From Syngnathus acus (lineage: Eukaryota > Chordata > Actinopteri > Syngnathiformes > Syngnathidae): a stretch of 64,000 nucleotides of DNA. Location: NCBI RefSeq assembly GCF_901709675.1, contig NC_051088.1, forward strand, positions 3,159,164 through 3,223,163, read 5' to 3'. Positions 35,001 through 53,867 of this stretch are shown one piece after another (within the stretch, counting starts at the first letter, position 1; each line of letters begins with the position of its first letter). A model generated the notes under the pieces. That model did not search any database and was not told the origin of the DNA. It saw nothing but the letters and a program-made list of their open reading frames with translations. The position numbers were made by a program, and so were the translations under genes.

Positions 35001-37293
35001 TGCTGTCGTCGTTCTCTAAGTGCTTCTTCCATGTTGCGGCTGCCTCCTCAGATATCCTAATGAGGGGTTTCAAATGAATGGACTCATACAAGAGTCCTGG
35101 CTTTATGAAAAACTTTGCATTCTCACCGAAATCTGGCATATTTTTGCTCTGGGTCCTTTAGTGGTCTTTGAATGTAGGGCTTGCGGTTGATTTCACTGTG
35201 TAGCTTTTCCAAAAGGAACCTGAGAAACTCCTGAGCATCTTGCTGACTGGAGGAAAGTCAGAAAACAAACAGGCAAACAAACAAACAAACAAACAAACAA
35301 ACAAACAAACAAATACCTATTACCAAACATTTACAAACAAAATATATGACAAAAATATTTTGAATATTCACAAAATACTTGCTTACATGCAAATGCTCTT
35401 GATATACGTTGTTTTTGATAATACAGTTTTTAATGCATGTACGGGACATCAAACTATCCTAACCCAATGTAATTTTTTAACAGCTGTTTTGCATCAAAAA
35501 TTACCATTTAAGGACAGAACAACAGTGCTGAACCAACAATAAGTGCAAGAATTGTTTTTTACAAATTACTTTCTCACAAAAATAAACTCACTATTTTATA
35601 TATGCACTATGTTTGCCTGTTATCGTTCCAAGTCCGCAAAAAAATATTAGCTTATTGACATTGTAGTATACAGCAGTGCAAAACCCAATGTAAATGCACC
35701 TCAGACATGTTCGCTGTTTAGTGGTGATTGGTGGTATTACAACTTAAAGCTACAGTCAATCCCTGCAAGTGGCCACCAGTTGCCCATCCCTGACCTAAAC
35801 CTTATGATTAACATCAAAATGTACTTTTTTTTTTCCTGCTCAAATAAACAAACACAAAGAAAATATACCCCTCATGAGAGAAGTAAAGACATTTTTTACG
35901 GTGGTGAACAATAAAGTTTAGACAGAAATAAAGGAACTACATATTGATATCCGGTATTCCTACCTGTAACCACTGAAATAAGGCACAACATCTCGGAAAG
36001 TATTGTAAAACTGTCGTGGATTCACAACGGTGTCCTCTTCTTTTGAATCCCAAAGTCCAGACAATACTTGAGAGAAAGCTTGTTTTAGAGGAGAATAACA
36101 GTCAGCAAAAAGGACTGGATACAAAAGTAAACGTGGAATGATAGACTTACCTTCTGTGAGTTTTGGCTCCTCCTTGGAGAATTTGTCCTGTCTGTAGGAC
36201 TTTAGGAGGCAGTAGTCCCGCAGGCCGCGAGTATGAGACAAACACTGGACTATTGCGTTCAAGAAACACTACAGCAAGAAAGCAGATCAGTAAACATGTG
36301 GACCCCAAATCACACTTTGGGAATAAAATGCTTTACTCACTGTGTTGCCGATGTTTCTAAGACCAAGCCTTCCACTTCCTAATGCAAGGAGCTCCTTCTA
36401 AAAACAAAAATATCAGATGAGAATGATGAAACCAATCTGTGCGTCGCATCCTTTGACCCCCTTGCGTCTGCATTAACCCCAGCGTGTCAGAGGGTCTATT
36501 TATGTGCACGCTAGGACAGATTTAGCCATCTTATCTCATTAGCAAAACAAGAAAGTCCAAAAGGAGGTCAGCCACAAACATTCATCCTATTAGAGCCCAC
36601 GGAGTGCTGACAGGTGCTTAAACACATGGCATGTCAACAGCGGTGGTTGGCAACCTGCAGTTTGGGGGCCACATGGGGCTCTCTGTAACTCGGGAAGATA
36701 AATAACTAGTATTCGATTATAAATTGCTTTGTTCATTCTTCAATAAAATCCTAAACTTGAAGACTGTGGTGCTCTTGTAAAATAAATAAATAATATCGGG
36801 CAAAAGGCAGAAAACAACCTCAAGTGGTTGACAACCAATCAGTGCACAACCAAATTCAAATTGTTTTTAGCAGTTCATTGAGTCACAAATGCAACACTGT
36901 AGTTTTATTTTTATACATACAAGTGCAAAAAAATGACATATGAAATATGATTTTAGATGTAAGAATTACTCCTATCCAATTAATTCACTGCCAGCTCTGT
37001 TAAGATTCATCTTTGACGTCTATAGCCGTCATTGGCAGTGAATGAGTTAAGGTTGCCAACCCTCATACAGTTTCTTATAATCCTCAAATAGACAAACTAT
37101 GGATTTGTTCCATTATGTATGATTACGTTGCACACACCTCGTTGTCGGCGACCAGCAGAAGCCCCATCAGGGAGGTGTAGAGGACAGACTGCGAGATATC
37201 AGCTGTCTCTCTCTGCAGGCCGTTCTGGGACACCAGGTTTCGACACAAGGCCTTGCAAGAACCCTCCTGGCTGGCGGCATCGGCTCCGGGCAT
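32085..37293 (-). CDS. usp21: Ubiquitin-specific protease, USP21/USP2 family (usp21-like)
   Basis: A cysteine deubiquitinase cutting ubiquitin from substrates. Exons: 37138-37293, 36341-36397, 36151-36268, 35964-36078, 35127-35246, 34992-35056, 34738-34925, 33810-33888, 33618-33725, 32248-32362, 32085-32172; 402 residues, consistent phases. The start is the only in-frame ATG (37293) after an upstream stop. Motifs: Cys box GLRNIGNTCFLNAIVQCL (catalytic C72), SQQDAQEF, zinc-knuckle pairs CSVC and CERC, QRFPHIIVIHLNRF, His box MGHY (H356) and YYNDSSV (N371/D372). FDVFCDLSLPIPK and the HLNRF motif favour USP21 over USP2, but the short N-terminus (about 65 residues before the catalytic domain) resembles the short USP2 isoform, and a longer isoform from another promoter is possible. 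The first exon is untranslated, with a donor at 37729-37728. I am sure of the family, less so of the orthologue. Confidence 0.88.
32637..33251. mobile_element. hAT MITE in usp21-like intron, itself interrupted
   Basis: Ends CAGTGGTTCTTAACCTGGG and AAGGTTAAGAACCACTG, with an imperfect 8-bp duplication (cattaaat left, caataaac right). A second hAT-like element is inserted within it. Confidence 0.8.
32671..32991. mobile_element. Nested hAT MITE
   Basis: Near its ends it has caaactcattttt and the inverse ccttgagtttgatacc, plus gcgggccgca and gcccccgggcc, typical of hAT MITEs. The sequence ggtctca flanks it on both sides (about 32668 and 32991), matching an uninterrupted outer element. Exact borders are uncertain by a few bases. 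Confidence 0.65.
35274..35313. repeat. (CAAA)n microsatellite
   Basis: About ten units immediately beyond the acceptor side of the exon at 35127-35246, in the intron. Confidence 0.95.
36640..37056. repeat. Probable degenerate DNA-transposon remnants
   Basis: The words ggtggttggcaacctgcag and gggggccacatggggctct resemble a hAT terminus, and later ttcactgccagctctg ... attggcagtgaatgagtt is an imperfect inverted pair. No target duplication or opposite end was found, so the call is weak. Confidence 0.35.
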
Positions 37294-37914
37294 CCTGACG
37301 TGTCTACTAACAAGACTCTCAAGCTGGGAGCTTGTTCTTTCACATGCGCGGTGAAGGTGATGGCAGGATGGTGGTCACTCATAAGCCTCGTTGCAGATAG
37401 AAAGTCACCCCTTTTTAATGATTGAAGTACAGCGAGGTATTATCTCCTTTCTCGGCAAATGCAACTGAAAAACAAGATTAAGTATAAAATGAGCATCCCC
37501 CTTGAGGTAAGTCTTTATCTCAAATAAATCCAGCTGATCCGTTATGAATGAAGGTTCTTTTTTGTTACCAAAGCAAATTGAATTACAGCCCGACTACTAA
37601 AATCAAACCAATCCTTTGACAAACGCGGAATATCAAACAATGCTCTTACACTATAGTTTTGAAAGAATCAAGCTTTACAAACACCCACTAAATGTCATTA
37701 GCCTCGGTAAATAAACATTTTGGACTCACCTGATCACTTGGCCGAGCTTATCTGCGAACAAAGAGCCCCGACCTAAGTGTTCCCATCACCTGCTGAGCTT
37801 TTAAAAATGCATAGAGGGGATGTGTCTACTGTTTCACTGTGTGTGTGTGTAGGCTGGAAATGAAAGTCTTCTTCTGTGTCGTGTCCCGTCACCAGTGTCA
37901 AAAAAAAGAAAGAA

Positions 37915-38013
37915 GCAGAGAGAGAGAGAGAGAGCGTGAGAGAGAGCGAGAGCGCGAGAGAGAGCGAGAGAGAGAGAGCGAGAGAGAGTGAGAGAGAGCA
38001 AGAGAGAGAGAGG
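37915..38013. repeat. (GA)n microsatellite
   Basis: An imperfect GA array with scattered CG and TG steps. It lies between the arhgef3-like polyadenylation signal and the usp21-like promoter side, where GA tracts can bind GAGA-type factors; no function is shown. Confidence 0.95.
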
Positions 38014-38100
38014 ATAATCAACTCTAATCTTTTCTCGGTCCGTGCTGTCGGCTATACTTGGACACCACATTTCCATCGTTGACAAACTTTTAAGTGCCTG

Positions 38101-38106
38101 TTTATT
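38101..38106 (-). terminator. Candidate arhgef3-like polyadenylation signal
   Basis: AATAAA on the minus strand 150 bp past the stop codon, well placed for a short 3' UTR. Confidence 0.6.
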
Positions 38107-38255
38107 ATCACAAAGATTCACACATGATAAATGTTCATTCAGTAACATAACTTCCAAAACTGTACAAAATAAACCCTTTTAGTGGGGTTTTCCCAAAAGA
38201 GAACAATAAGCCCAACTGAGTACCCAAGAGACCGTGCAACGGCCACCGGTGTCAT

Positions 38256-41200
38256 TCAACGTCCGGTGACGTCGGCCATGTCGGTGTCACAACTCAGGCT
38301 GAGATCAGCGATGTGACACAGAGTGGGGTCAGAGTGGGGAGGCAGCACCACCGACTGGGCCTTCCTGTCTCGAGACTGGACCATAGCCTGGCGGAGGCAC
38401 GTGACCCACTGTTGCTTACTGAAGGAGTCGTTGGCCTGTAGGCTGTAGGAGTGGGCCTTAGAGCTCCCCCTGCTGCTCACACGAAAACAGTTTTTCACTA
38501 GGAGGGCAGAGGAGGAGAAAGATTGTCAAATTAAAACATGTTAGAAAAAGATATGGATTTACATCAGGGACGTGCGGCGGGCATCGCATTGATTATGTTG
38601 CTTCAAACATTAGGTCAGAAAAATACCAGTTTACTGATCAGTAATTCACTGGCCAACTTGACATATTACTCAATTATTGCCTTACCTTTGTCGTTGCCCC
38701 CCGTGAAGGCTCCTCTGAAGGAACCTCCTCCACACGTTTCCCCATCTGGGATTACCTCCAGGTTTAAGGAGGCATTGGGAAGAGGTTGCCTGTAGACTTG
38801 GAAGACATGACCTCCTTCCCGGTCCTCTCCCGGTCTGGTTAGCACCAGAGCCAACTCAAACAGGAATACATGCAGCCGCTGATACATACACAACACAACA
38901 CAACACAACACAACACAAACAACTCAATTGATATTTCCATAATCTCCTTTGTCAACGGGGTTGTGTACAATATTGTCAAAAGTTTTATAACACTCATTTT
39001 TTTCCAATATACTAATGCAAAAGAAAATCTACTGAAGCACATTCCAGCTGCATTTGTGTCACTCCTCCTTCAAGGAGTTGTAGAAGAAGCAAACAAGATG
39101 TTACCTGGCCCTTATTGTTCTTGAGCTCGCCATGGCAATAGAGGAAACGTGACTGTTGGATCTCTAGAAGCCGCTGGCAGTCTTCAAGGTAGGTGAGTCC
39201 CCGCCGATAGAATTTGCACTCGGCCTCCCCCGTCTTTTTGTTCACCTCCGCCACAATGCTCTGGATCATTTCCAACTACAAGCACAAATGAAGATTTTTT
39301 TTTATTATTTCATAACAGGAACCGAAGAAACTGGGCTACTTCTTGGGAACTCTCACAATGGCTCTCTAATATGTTATATTTGTGTATATGATGTTATATA
39401 TATGATATGTTATTTTTGTGGCTATTTTTCAATCCTGTGTGTTATTATTATTATTATTAATTATTAATATTATAAATATCTGCAAGTGTCTAAAACTTCC
39501 CTAGGAAATCCCTACATCCCATCAGTTAACTTTTTTTTAACATTAATTGAAAATATTCTGCAACAACTTGCTAGTTTCTATTTACACAAAAATGACAACT
39601 ATCCACACCATCCAGAAAACAACCATGCAATGTCATACATTTTGTATAATGTCTTTATATTGACTCACTGCATCAGGCAATGTGAACTCATCGGGGTGCT
39701 CAGCAGGCGTGCACTTCTGAATCTCTTTCAGCAAAAGAGGGTATTTCACCAGACGGCTTCGAGGGAGATCCAGGAAGTTCCAAAGGTCCAGTTTCCTGCT
39801 AAACGACGACTCCTGGCACAGACGCAAGAAGTGTTCCACCCGCTTCTCGTGCTTCTTTTGGTCCAGCAGGGCTTTGGCTTCCACCTGGTTGCAGCAGTAT
39901 GTCACATAGGCCTCCAGGCAAGGAAACTGCTCAGTGCAAAGAGAAGTGGCCGGAAATTCAGGAGCAGAGCTGTGCTCGTGGCTTTGAGAGGCTACATGTG
40001 AAGAACACATGGGAGGGATCGTAGAAAATATACCGACCCAATTCATTAGAGTGGGAGCCACTTCGCCCACGGTTTTCTTCGACCCTCTCAAACGCTCCAG
40101 ACGGCTCAGAAGATCTTGGAGCAAAAGTGTTACTCGTAGGATATTAAAACTACCTCTCAGTGATATGCAGTGCATTTCAACATAGCAGAAATGAATTCCC
40201 TTCTGATCTGCAAAGCAGGAATGTTAAACGTACAGGCAGGCACCCATTTATTGTGAGAGGGATGTTCACCTTCATGGAGAGGAATGAGAGAGTCCAGAGT
40301 GCCAAAAATCTGCCTGAGTTCACTCTCAGTCATGATGTCCAATTTCAGCATGGGCTCGTAGTACACCTGGTGGCAAGCACAGAATAACCGGTGCTTTTAA
40401 CACTTAAGATTTCAATTAACACAACAACAGATAATTGTGAACAAATGACTTCCTTTCTAATAAATCCTATTTAAGTTAAAGTTGAAGTATTTAAGACAGA
40501 GAGGAAAAATGCATGACAAGCATAAATATAAATCCTACAAACAGTGTATAATACTGACATTCCTTCTTAATTGGCCTATAATGGAGAACTAAGCCATTTG
40601 TATTATGTTTTTGTTGTTGTTGTTGTTATTATTAGTAGTATTATAAACTCGGTGGCGCACCGGGTAGCACGTCCGCCTCACAGTTAAGAGGGTGCTGGTT
40701 CAATTCCACCTCCGGCCCTCCCTGTGTGGAGTTTGCATGTTCTCCCCGGGCCCGCATGGGTTTTCTCCGGCCACTCCGGTTTCCTCCCACATCCCAAAAA
40801 CATGCTTGGTAGGTCGATTGAACACTCCAAATTGTCCCTGGGTGTGAGTGCGAGTGCAAATGGTTGTTTGTCTCTGTGTGCCCTGCGATTGGCTGGCAAC
40901 CGGTTCAGGGTGTCCCCCGCCTACTACCCGTTGACGGCTGGGATAGGCTCCAGCACACCCGTGACCCCCGTGGGGACTAAGCGGTTCAGAAAATGGATGG
41001 ATGGATGGATATTATAAACAGTATTAGAGAGTGTATTGTGGTTGTGTACCTTCTTCACTAGACTGAGGTCCTCAATGAGTTGTCGCTCCCCCTCAGTCAG
41101 TTCATAGATCACCTGCACAGGAGCCGAGGACACACATCACACACAACTTGCAAAACATGCGTGAGCCCTCGCAGCTGACCGTTCAATAAAGGAAGTTGAG

Positions 41201-42915
41201 CTTGCTGCTCGAGCTCACATCCTCTTTCGCAATCCTTCACAGAGCCATCAATAACACAACACCTACGTTCAGCTCTGTTTCGACCCGCTGAGCTCTCTCG
41301 TCTCCTCACTCACCTCTTGTCGTTTGATCTCCTTGCCAGTGAGGTTGTGACTTTCCACAGTGTCGCTCCAACACTGACTGTTGCGCCTCCGTGGAAAAGA
41401 CGAGCCCTTGGTGCGAGAGCGCAGGGGCAGGGTGGGCAAAGGCCGCGCTTCTGTCCGAAAACTTATGGAGCGCTGTGAGAACAAGGGGAAGAAGTGCATT
41501 TATTCTACTGGACCAGTACACTGAGCGTGTTCAGCACTGTTACCGAAATGGACTGTCCGATTCGTTTGAGAGCAGGGGTCTTGGCTGGGGAGATGACCCC
41601 CGTTAAGCTGTTTGACTTGACCACCGGTTTGACCCGTTTGTTGCTCGGCTCCTGCAAGGGAAAAAACAAGAGTCCACGTTTGACGTGTGACAAAGCAGCG
41701 CTTCATCGGGGTGGCTCCGTAGTTCAACTTTTACCAACATGGAAAATTTACCTCTGAGTCATTTATGTGCTCAGGCAACATTTCAAACTCCTCTTGCTCC
41801 ACCTCCTCCTCCTCGTCCTAGCAAAAGAGGAGACATCAAAAGTCTACACACCCCAAGCTCAAATGCCTGGTTTTGTGATAAAAAGAGACCTCTAGATAAA
41901 ATCTTTCAAAATCTTGTTTTTCCCGCCATTGTAACCTAAAACCGATGCAACTCAATACATTAAAGAATTTTAATGTAAACAAGAGGGGACGTAAACATAA
42001 CTGATGTGTTTGCATAAGTGTACGAATGCACTTAAATGACAATTCAAATTCATCTCAGCACACACCCGCTACCATTTAAATTTCAGATGTTTAAGTAGGC
42101 TTTCCTGACATTTTTTTCCAAACAGAATCCTGAATATTTTGCACAAACACTGAGTTCATAATTCTTCCATCCCAGCAAATATATCAAAGTTCAAAGAACA
42201 CAAGGTTGAACTTTTGTGTCATAATACCAAAAGGTATGGCTGGTACATTCACAATTCTACGCTTCGTTATTTCAAGTTATAAGCAGATAAGCAAACTTGT
42301 AAAATATTTATTTTTACTTCCTCTCTTTTTTAAAAAGCTGATTTGAGTTCTACACGTTAAAGGTCATATGAATGGCAGAAGAAGTGTTTAAATCATTTAC
42401 CTTGATCTTATTTTCTTAGATCACAAAAACCTTGTATTTGGTGTGCGTAGTCATTTTATATCCACAGTAAATATGAAAAATAAAAATGGCAAATTCCGTA
42501 TAGTCATGAGAGCGTAGGAAAGTGGAACAAGAGATGCTGCTTGGCGTGGTCTTCTCATTTCCTGTGTGGCTCTTTCAAAGAGGAAGAGTGTTGCAAGTGT
42601 GCCTGTGTAGTATAATACAAGAGGACGGCTTGCTTCTCTTGTAAATGCAGAAATTAGAGGTAGTTGTTTTGGGCAATAATAGATGATTTGCAAAATAAAG
42701 ACATGGGAAAGTGTTAGCGTACAATCACCATGGTAAGGCAATTAAAGAGGTGGGAGCTGGAGACAACTCACTTCTGGGATTCGAATCACCGGTTCAGGGG
42801 TTGAATCTTGTTTTCTCTTTTTCTAAAATGAGACATGTGTCAGTTTGATATTCATATTTAAATATGATACTTTGACACTTACTCTCGCATGGTCACAGGT
42901 GGTTGTAGACTGCAT
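38256..42915 (-). CDS. arhgef3: Rho guanine nucleotide exchange factor, ARHGEF3/NET1 family
   Basis: A DH-PH exchange factor that loads RhoA with GTP. Exons: 42883-42915, 42772-42822, 41752-41817, 41544-41651, 41314-41472, 41050-41112, 40270-40366, 40038-40114, 39669-39926, 39105-39275, 38686-38878, 38256-38497; 505 residues, consistent phases. The N-terminus has a basic patch (KKRKQ) and EPSNKRVKP, which family members use as nuclear localisation. The DH domain runs from about residue 140 to 320 (EGERQLIEDLSLVKK, RKLDLWNFLDLPRSRLVKYPLLL); the PH domain follows to about 455 (ending SLQANDSFSKQQW). RSISFRTEARP and QIFGTLDSLIPLHE resemble ARHGEF3 more than NET1. The C-terminal tail is shorter than in human ARHGEF3 (526 residues). 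The start at 42915 is the first ATG after an acceptor and could be one of several isoform starts. Its target rhoa lies about 11 kb away. Confidence 0.9.
38889..38919. repeat. (ACACA)n-type minisatellite
   Basis: Six CAACA pentamers in an arhgef3-like intron, directly beside the acceptor of the exon at 38686-38878. Confidence 0.85.
40649..41009 (+). repeat. tRNA-derived SINE, full length, with (ATGG)n tail
   Basis: A 361-bp insertion with a tRNA-like head (A box near GGCGCACCGGGTAGCACG, B box GGTTCAATTCC), a conserved body and an ATGG tail like those of fish L2-clade LINEs. A perfect 10-bp target duplication, tattataaac, flanks it (40639-40648 and 41010-41019), so the copy is young. It lies in an arhgef3-like intron in antisense orientation. 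Confidence 0.93.
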
Positions 42916-44355
42916 TTCACCTGTTCTGTGTAACCTCAAAAAAAGTGTTCCAATTCATTTTCATACAAAAACAAGTGCACATCCCAATAGTGAATGGATA
43001 AAAAAGACAAAGTTTCACAGTGGGTTAATTTAGCTGAAATTTTTTTTATACCAAACTAACAGTTTTGGACAAACATGAAAGTCATACCAGGATGTACTCG
43101 TCTCACAGCTCTCTTCCACTGCCACCGTCTGTCATTAAATCCTTGTCACGAATCCATTACATTCCCAAAAAACAAATGTAAAAAAAAAAAAAGCCAACTC
43201 TTTTTAGTAGTAGCACGAAACTGCGGCGTTCGGCAGCAGTGCAAACTCCTTCCACCTCGCTTGCTTCGTTATCGCACACTTGACCACATCCTTTTGAGGT
43301 TGCAGCTAAATGTATGCGTAAGGCTAACTCCTTACCTACTTGAATCTGACACATTACTTGCAGCTGAAAACGGATGAGTGAACTCAAAGCTGCAATACTT
43401 TGTGAAGAGGAAGTGAGAGTACATTTTGTAAAGGCTTGATTTAGTGCTAGTTATTACAAAATGGAGTAGTGCTCTTGGAAAGAAACAAAAAACTCAAGTG
43501 ATGATTTGACATTTATTCACTATCAAGCTAAGTGCTCCCATATCAAGATACATGACCTTGCTTTTACACTGTAATGTCATTAAGAGTTTACACGGTAGAG
43601 AGAAGCGGTTATCATCTACAAGTTGTGTGAGCCCTAATTAGCCCAGAAAAATAAAATAACCAAAACCAGGACATGAAACAAAAAGAACTGAATCAATGTG
43701 CAAGAGTACTCAACACACTGCAATGAGTGCTAACTGAGGTGAGGTGTCATGAACTCCCCCCCCCGGCTATCAATTCAACTTGACGGGGAAGGCAGGGGTC
43801 ACCTTTGTGTGCTCCGAGGCAATTGCAGCGCAATCTTTTCGCCATCCCACAATCCAAAATTAGGCATCATTGTAGAATTAGGGGAAGTGGTGGTAGTCAA
43901 ATGGAACAAATTTATCATTTATTTATTTATGGGGGTTAGTGGTTGGGGTACTTCTATGCGACATGAAAAAAGGAAACAGTCACGTGACATGTAATGGAGT
44001 TCGAAGTAACGTCACTCAGGCTGCGACTGAGCCCTGAGGCTTTGCAAAGTATCAGGCCGGCCGGCATATGTACAGGTTTCCTGCCCCCATGCGACCGCCG
44101 TGTCTCAAAGCACTGAGCACAAGTGGATCCCTCGTGCGCGCTACCAGCGAGTCAGCTCAATGGGGCTATGTACACAGAGGCACGGGTTCACACAAACCGC
44201 AGGCCTTGGAAACAAAAAAAAAAGATCAATTTGTCCTATGTAGAAGACCTGAACCACCCTCGTTCCCCGCCCGCAAAATGACCTCAACCCCTCATAACAA
44301 ACGCCATCTCCCTCCAGTAACCCCCATCCTCCCTCAGGTGGGTCCAATGTGGAGC
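42916..44355. other. arhgef3-like 5' region and uba1 3' UTR
   Basis: The left part holds 5' untranslated sequence of arhgef3-like, probably with a first exon near 43.3 kb. The right part is uba1 3' UTR; candidate minus-strand AATAAA signals lie at 43512-43517 and near 43916. No other gene or clear repeat is seen. Confidence 0.5.
43512..43517 (-). terminator. Candidate uba1 polyadenylation signal
   Basis: AATAAA on the minus strand about 840 bp past the uba1 stop codon. A second cluster near 43916 would give a shorter 3' UTR. Confidence 0.4.
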
Positions 44356-50649
<6,294 letters not shown>

Positions 50650-53600
50650 CTGCGGAACACCAAAAATTGAATTGAGTCCATGCGGAACGAACCGCATGGA
50701 ATAACTTGGAAACTAAGTCAGATGATGTAGTGAATCAAAATCGCATGGAATCCTGTTCATTCTGGAGACAAGACCAAACAACCAGAGAGAGCAGCTGCCT
50801 TCAAGCCAACAGCAAATCTGTAGACAACACAGCCAACCTAGAAGAGCTATGAATAGTAGCAGCATTCATTGTGTGCCGCTTTCATGCAGGCACAGGTCTC
50901 CCTTGTTTATGGTACTCTAGTGTGTACCGCCCAAAAAAACCGCTGAATCATCCAAACTTGCAGTTGGCACTTGACAATGACTCGCAGGTGTAGCCATAAG
51001 AACGAACCTTCTAACCTTAAACAAATCGAATAGACGCGTCTCTACGGACTAGTGCAGTTTGACGAGGGGAAAAAACGCCCCAGTACGTGAGGTGACAAAC
51101 AGGCCGCAGCGTGTCGGAATCATCCACCGCCGTGTATCGACCGCCATCAGTGTCAGTTTACCTTGTACAGCAGTTTCTGAAACCCTCGAACGATCCGGAA
51201 AAGCAGCTGCCAATTGGCGTACAGGACAAAATTGACCGTTCGGTTGAGCATAACAGTGGATGTCGGCTGAAAACGAAAGTGTTCCCGGAAGGTCTACGAC
51301 TGCACGCTCCCTGACGCTGGCTCATTTGCGCGACGCAATCAAAGCTAGCGAAGAAGCCACTTGAAGGGCTTTAATACAACGCCCCAGAAAGCGCGTCAGG
51401 ACTTCGTGGAGGCCGGCGAGAGGCGACCGGCTGCGTGCCACTAATCAGTTAAGTCTTTTGGCGAGCTAACGCGGGAGCAACATGAATAAGTTAAGCGGCA
51501 AAGCCCTACGCCATTAGCGCGACAGCCTGGGCCTATAGGCCTCGATCGGTCAGCTTGGCAGGCATCACAACTAATAAATGACCAGCAAGCGCGGATCCTT
51601 GCCGAAGCTTCCGATCACATCTTGACGAGCCGATTTGGATGATTGTTAAAAGGTAGACGACACAATACGGAGTCAAACATGCGCGACCACACACCGCCCG
51701 TTTACGCTAACTCGTCTCTTAGCCGCTTCTACTTGCGCCCCATTGATTTCTTCTTTCTTACCAATAATCCTTCCCGTGGCCTTTCCAATGCGAACCCGCT
51801 GCCCTCCCGTTGCGTTCAGACGTCAGCGGTCGGTAATATGGCGACGGACGGAAAGAAGAGGGAAAAGGATAGGTAAAAAAAAAAAAAAAGCTAGCCCTGA
51901 TCTCGCTATACTGTCGAGTCACTATGTGCTTGCAATGCGAGAGCTCGCCTATGCAATTGCTGCTTGCTCGCTGGCCGGCTTTACGACTGCAGACGGGAAC
52001 AAAACCAAAATGGCAGATGGGAGAAAGGGGCGGTAGAGGCGTGACGCGCTGCCCGAAATATTCCACAGGAAAGGTTGGCTTGGGCCACGCTGCTCACGCA
52101 CGCCGATGCGCCATTGGCTGCGCGCACTCACTCGCCCCGCCCCCTCATGACACGGGGCGCATGGAAATTTGCACTTACTGTACAGTGCAATCAACTGCAG
52201 CATCTGCTGGTCAAGCAAGGTACCCCTAAATGCTTTATATTTAGAAATAAGCAAAATAAAAAGAAACCGAGCCATTTAAAAACATCAGCAGATCACCTCA
52301 CCCTGGACACTTAAAAAACGCACAAGACTCATTTCATTCACTGTGTTGCAAGACAGTCTGCATATTTAATCTGAGGACAAAAACTTGCAACGAGTTCAAC
52401 CAAACAGGTCAAAACGAGTGTGATTGTGTAGCCACATACGAGTCTTATCGATGCTGAGCCTTCTGACTCATCGGCCAAATAGAGGTTCAGGGTAAGACGC
52501 GTTCATATCTAAAGAAGAGTATTGGGGGAGGGGGTGCCTGCCTGCTGAATGACAAAGGCTCACGAACGTGTGGGCCGCACATTCTCGGGTACACATGTCG
52601 ACATGGGTCTCTCGTCTTTTCACCACAACATACTGACAATTTCGGTGCATGGCGTCGCCGTGCAAAAAACAAACAAACAAACAATAAAATGTCACATCTC
52701 CTAGACTGCATAACTTGGCAAGCACCAGAAGATGCTCGGCATTCTAGAATCTATGGTCGGCAATGCCGATCGCGATTCGATTAACGTAATGTGCTAATCC
52801 AACGTTTACCTCGCAATCCAAGCCATTTCCATTAAATAGTTTCAGCAGATTCTGGCCAATGTATCTTGATGCAAATGTCAATGAGCATATGCTTAACTTT
52901 CAGCACATCTTAATGTCTCCAGCAAAGTGTTTGCCCAGCTACATTGAAGATACCAAAGAATAAATAACTCCTGGGAACATCCAGATGCTAATTGAACACA
53001 TTTGATCGTGATCATGCTGCAACGGAGAACTGAACGAGAGCAGCGTTCAACCAATAAACCGACTGCGTAGTTGTTAGCGTGTGTGCACCTAGCTAGCCAC
53101 GGAGCCATCGAGCCAACCAATGACTTTTCCTCATATCGTGCCGCTATCTTCGTTAGCTTGCTAACAGTAGCCATGTAGCTCGGGCTAGCATTGAAGAGAA
53201 TCTTAAACAAGTGTGCACAACTTACCACATCCGATATTACTCTGCCTGGTCTGTAGTATTGAAAAAAAATCGGCCTGAAGAGAAGAAAACGTCCGAACAA
53301 ACCGCGTGACAAATGAATGCCGCTGCTGATGGCGGTGAGGAAAGTGTGTCACGGTGGCGGGCTCTGCGTGAGTTTTTCCGCTGAACTGCTGGCTGCCCGG
53401 CGCTTGCTTGCTCAAGCGATTCCCCCCCCCTCCTCACTATTCCAGTAGAAAGCAAAGCAAAGCAGCAACATGTGCACGTTACAGACGCAACCATCTTACC
53501 CTTTTAGAAGCTTCAATGAAATACTTTTGTATCACTCATTAAAAGATTGAAATTCAATAGTCATCAAAATTCAATCAAAAGGATCATTTTGAATGGATCA

Positions 53601-53856
53601 AGTTGGATACTTGTCGATTATTGTATCATATTTGCATTGTTTACCGCCATGTATATTTTTCCCACACCCGTGCCCTCAAAAGGATGGTCTAATCCAAAAT
53701 GCGCGCAATGCTTTTGGGGATTTGTAGGTTCGTCGACGGCCTGTGTGACGGTGTTGGTATTTAAGTCACATTCAGTCATTATATATTTTGATATATTTAT
53801 TCATCGCCTCCTAATCCAAACACCAATAAATAAAATATATATAGATTATATTTCCT
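50650..53856. other. uba1 5' untranslated exons, promoter, and gap to camkv
   Basis: The uba1 start exon follows an acceptor directly (TTCCGCAG|ATG). Two good minus-strand donors upstream could end alternative first exons: GATGTG|GTAAGT with boundary 53226 and ACAAG|GTAAAC with boundary 51162. The interval is richer in CpG than its neighbours (about 51.1-51.9 kb and 52.0-52.2 kb), as expected for a housekeeping promoter. No further gene is seen. Confidence 0.55.
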
Positions 53857-53867
53857 TTTATTTTATT
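53857..53867 (-). terminator. Candidate camkv polyadenylation signals (tandem)
   Basis: Two overlapping minus-strand AATAAA hexamers about 860 bp past the camkv stop codon, at the edge of the uba1 upstream region. Confidence 0.5.

Larger units (their letters stand above)
37294..38255. other. usp21-like 5' region and arhgef3-like 3' UTR
   Basis: Holds the usp21-like 5' UTR, a probable untranslated exon ending at a good donor (ATCAG|GTGAGTCC, boundary 37730), a long GA array, and the arhgef3-like 3' UTR. The two transcription units are separated by only a few hundred bases. Confidence 0.55.

Noticed and set aside
37773-38157. Serine/leucine-repeat frames near the usp21-like 5' end
   Set aside because: Translations of the (GA)n/(CT)n array; no splice or start evidence.
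40649-40730. Possible second tRNA gene
   Set aside because: Again the head of a SINE with a perfect 10-bp target duplication and an ATGG tail.
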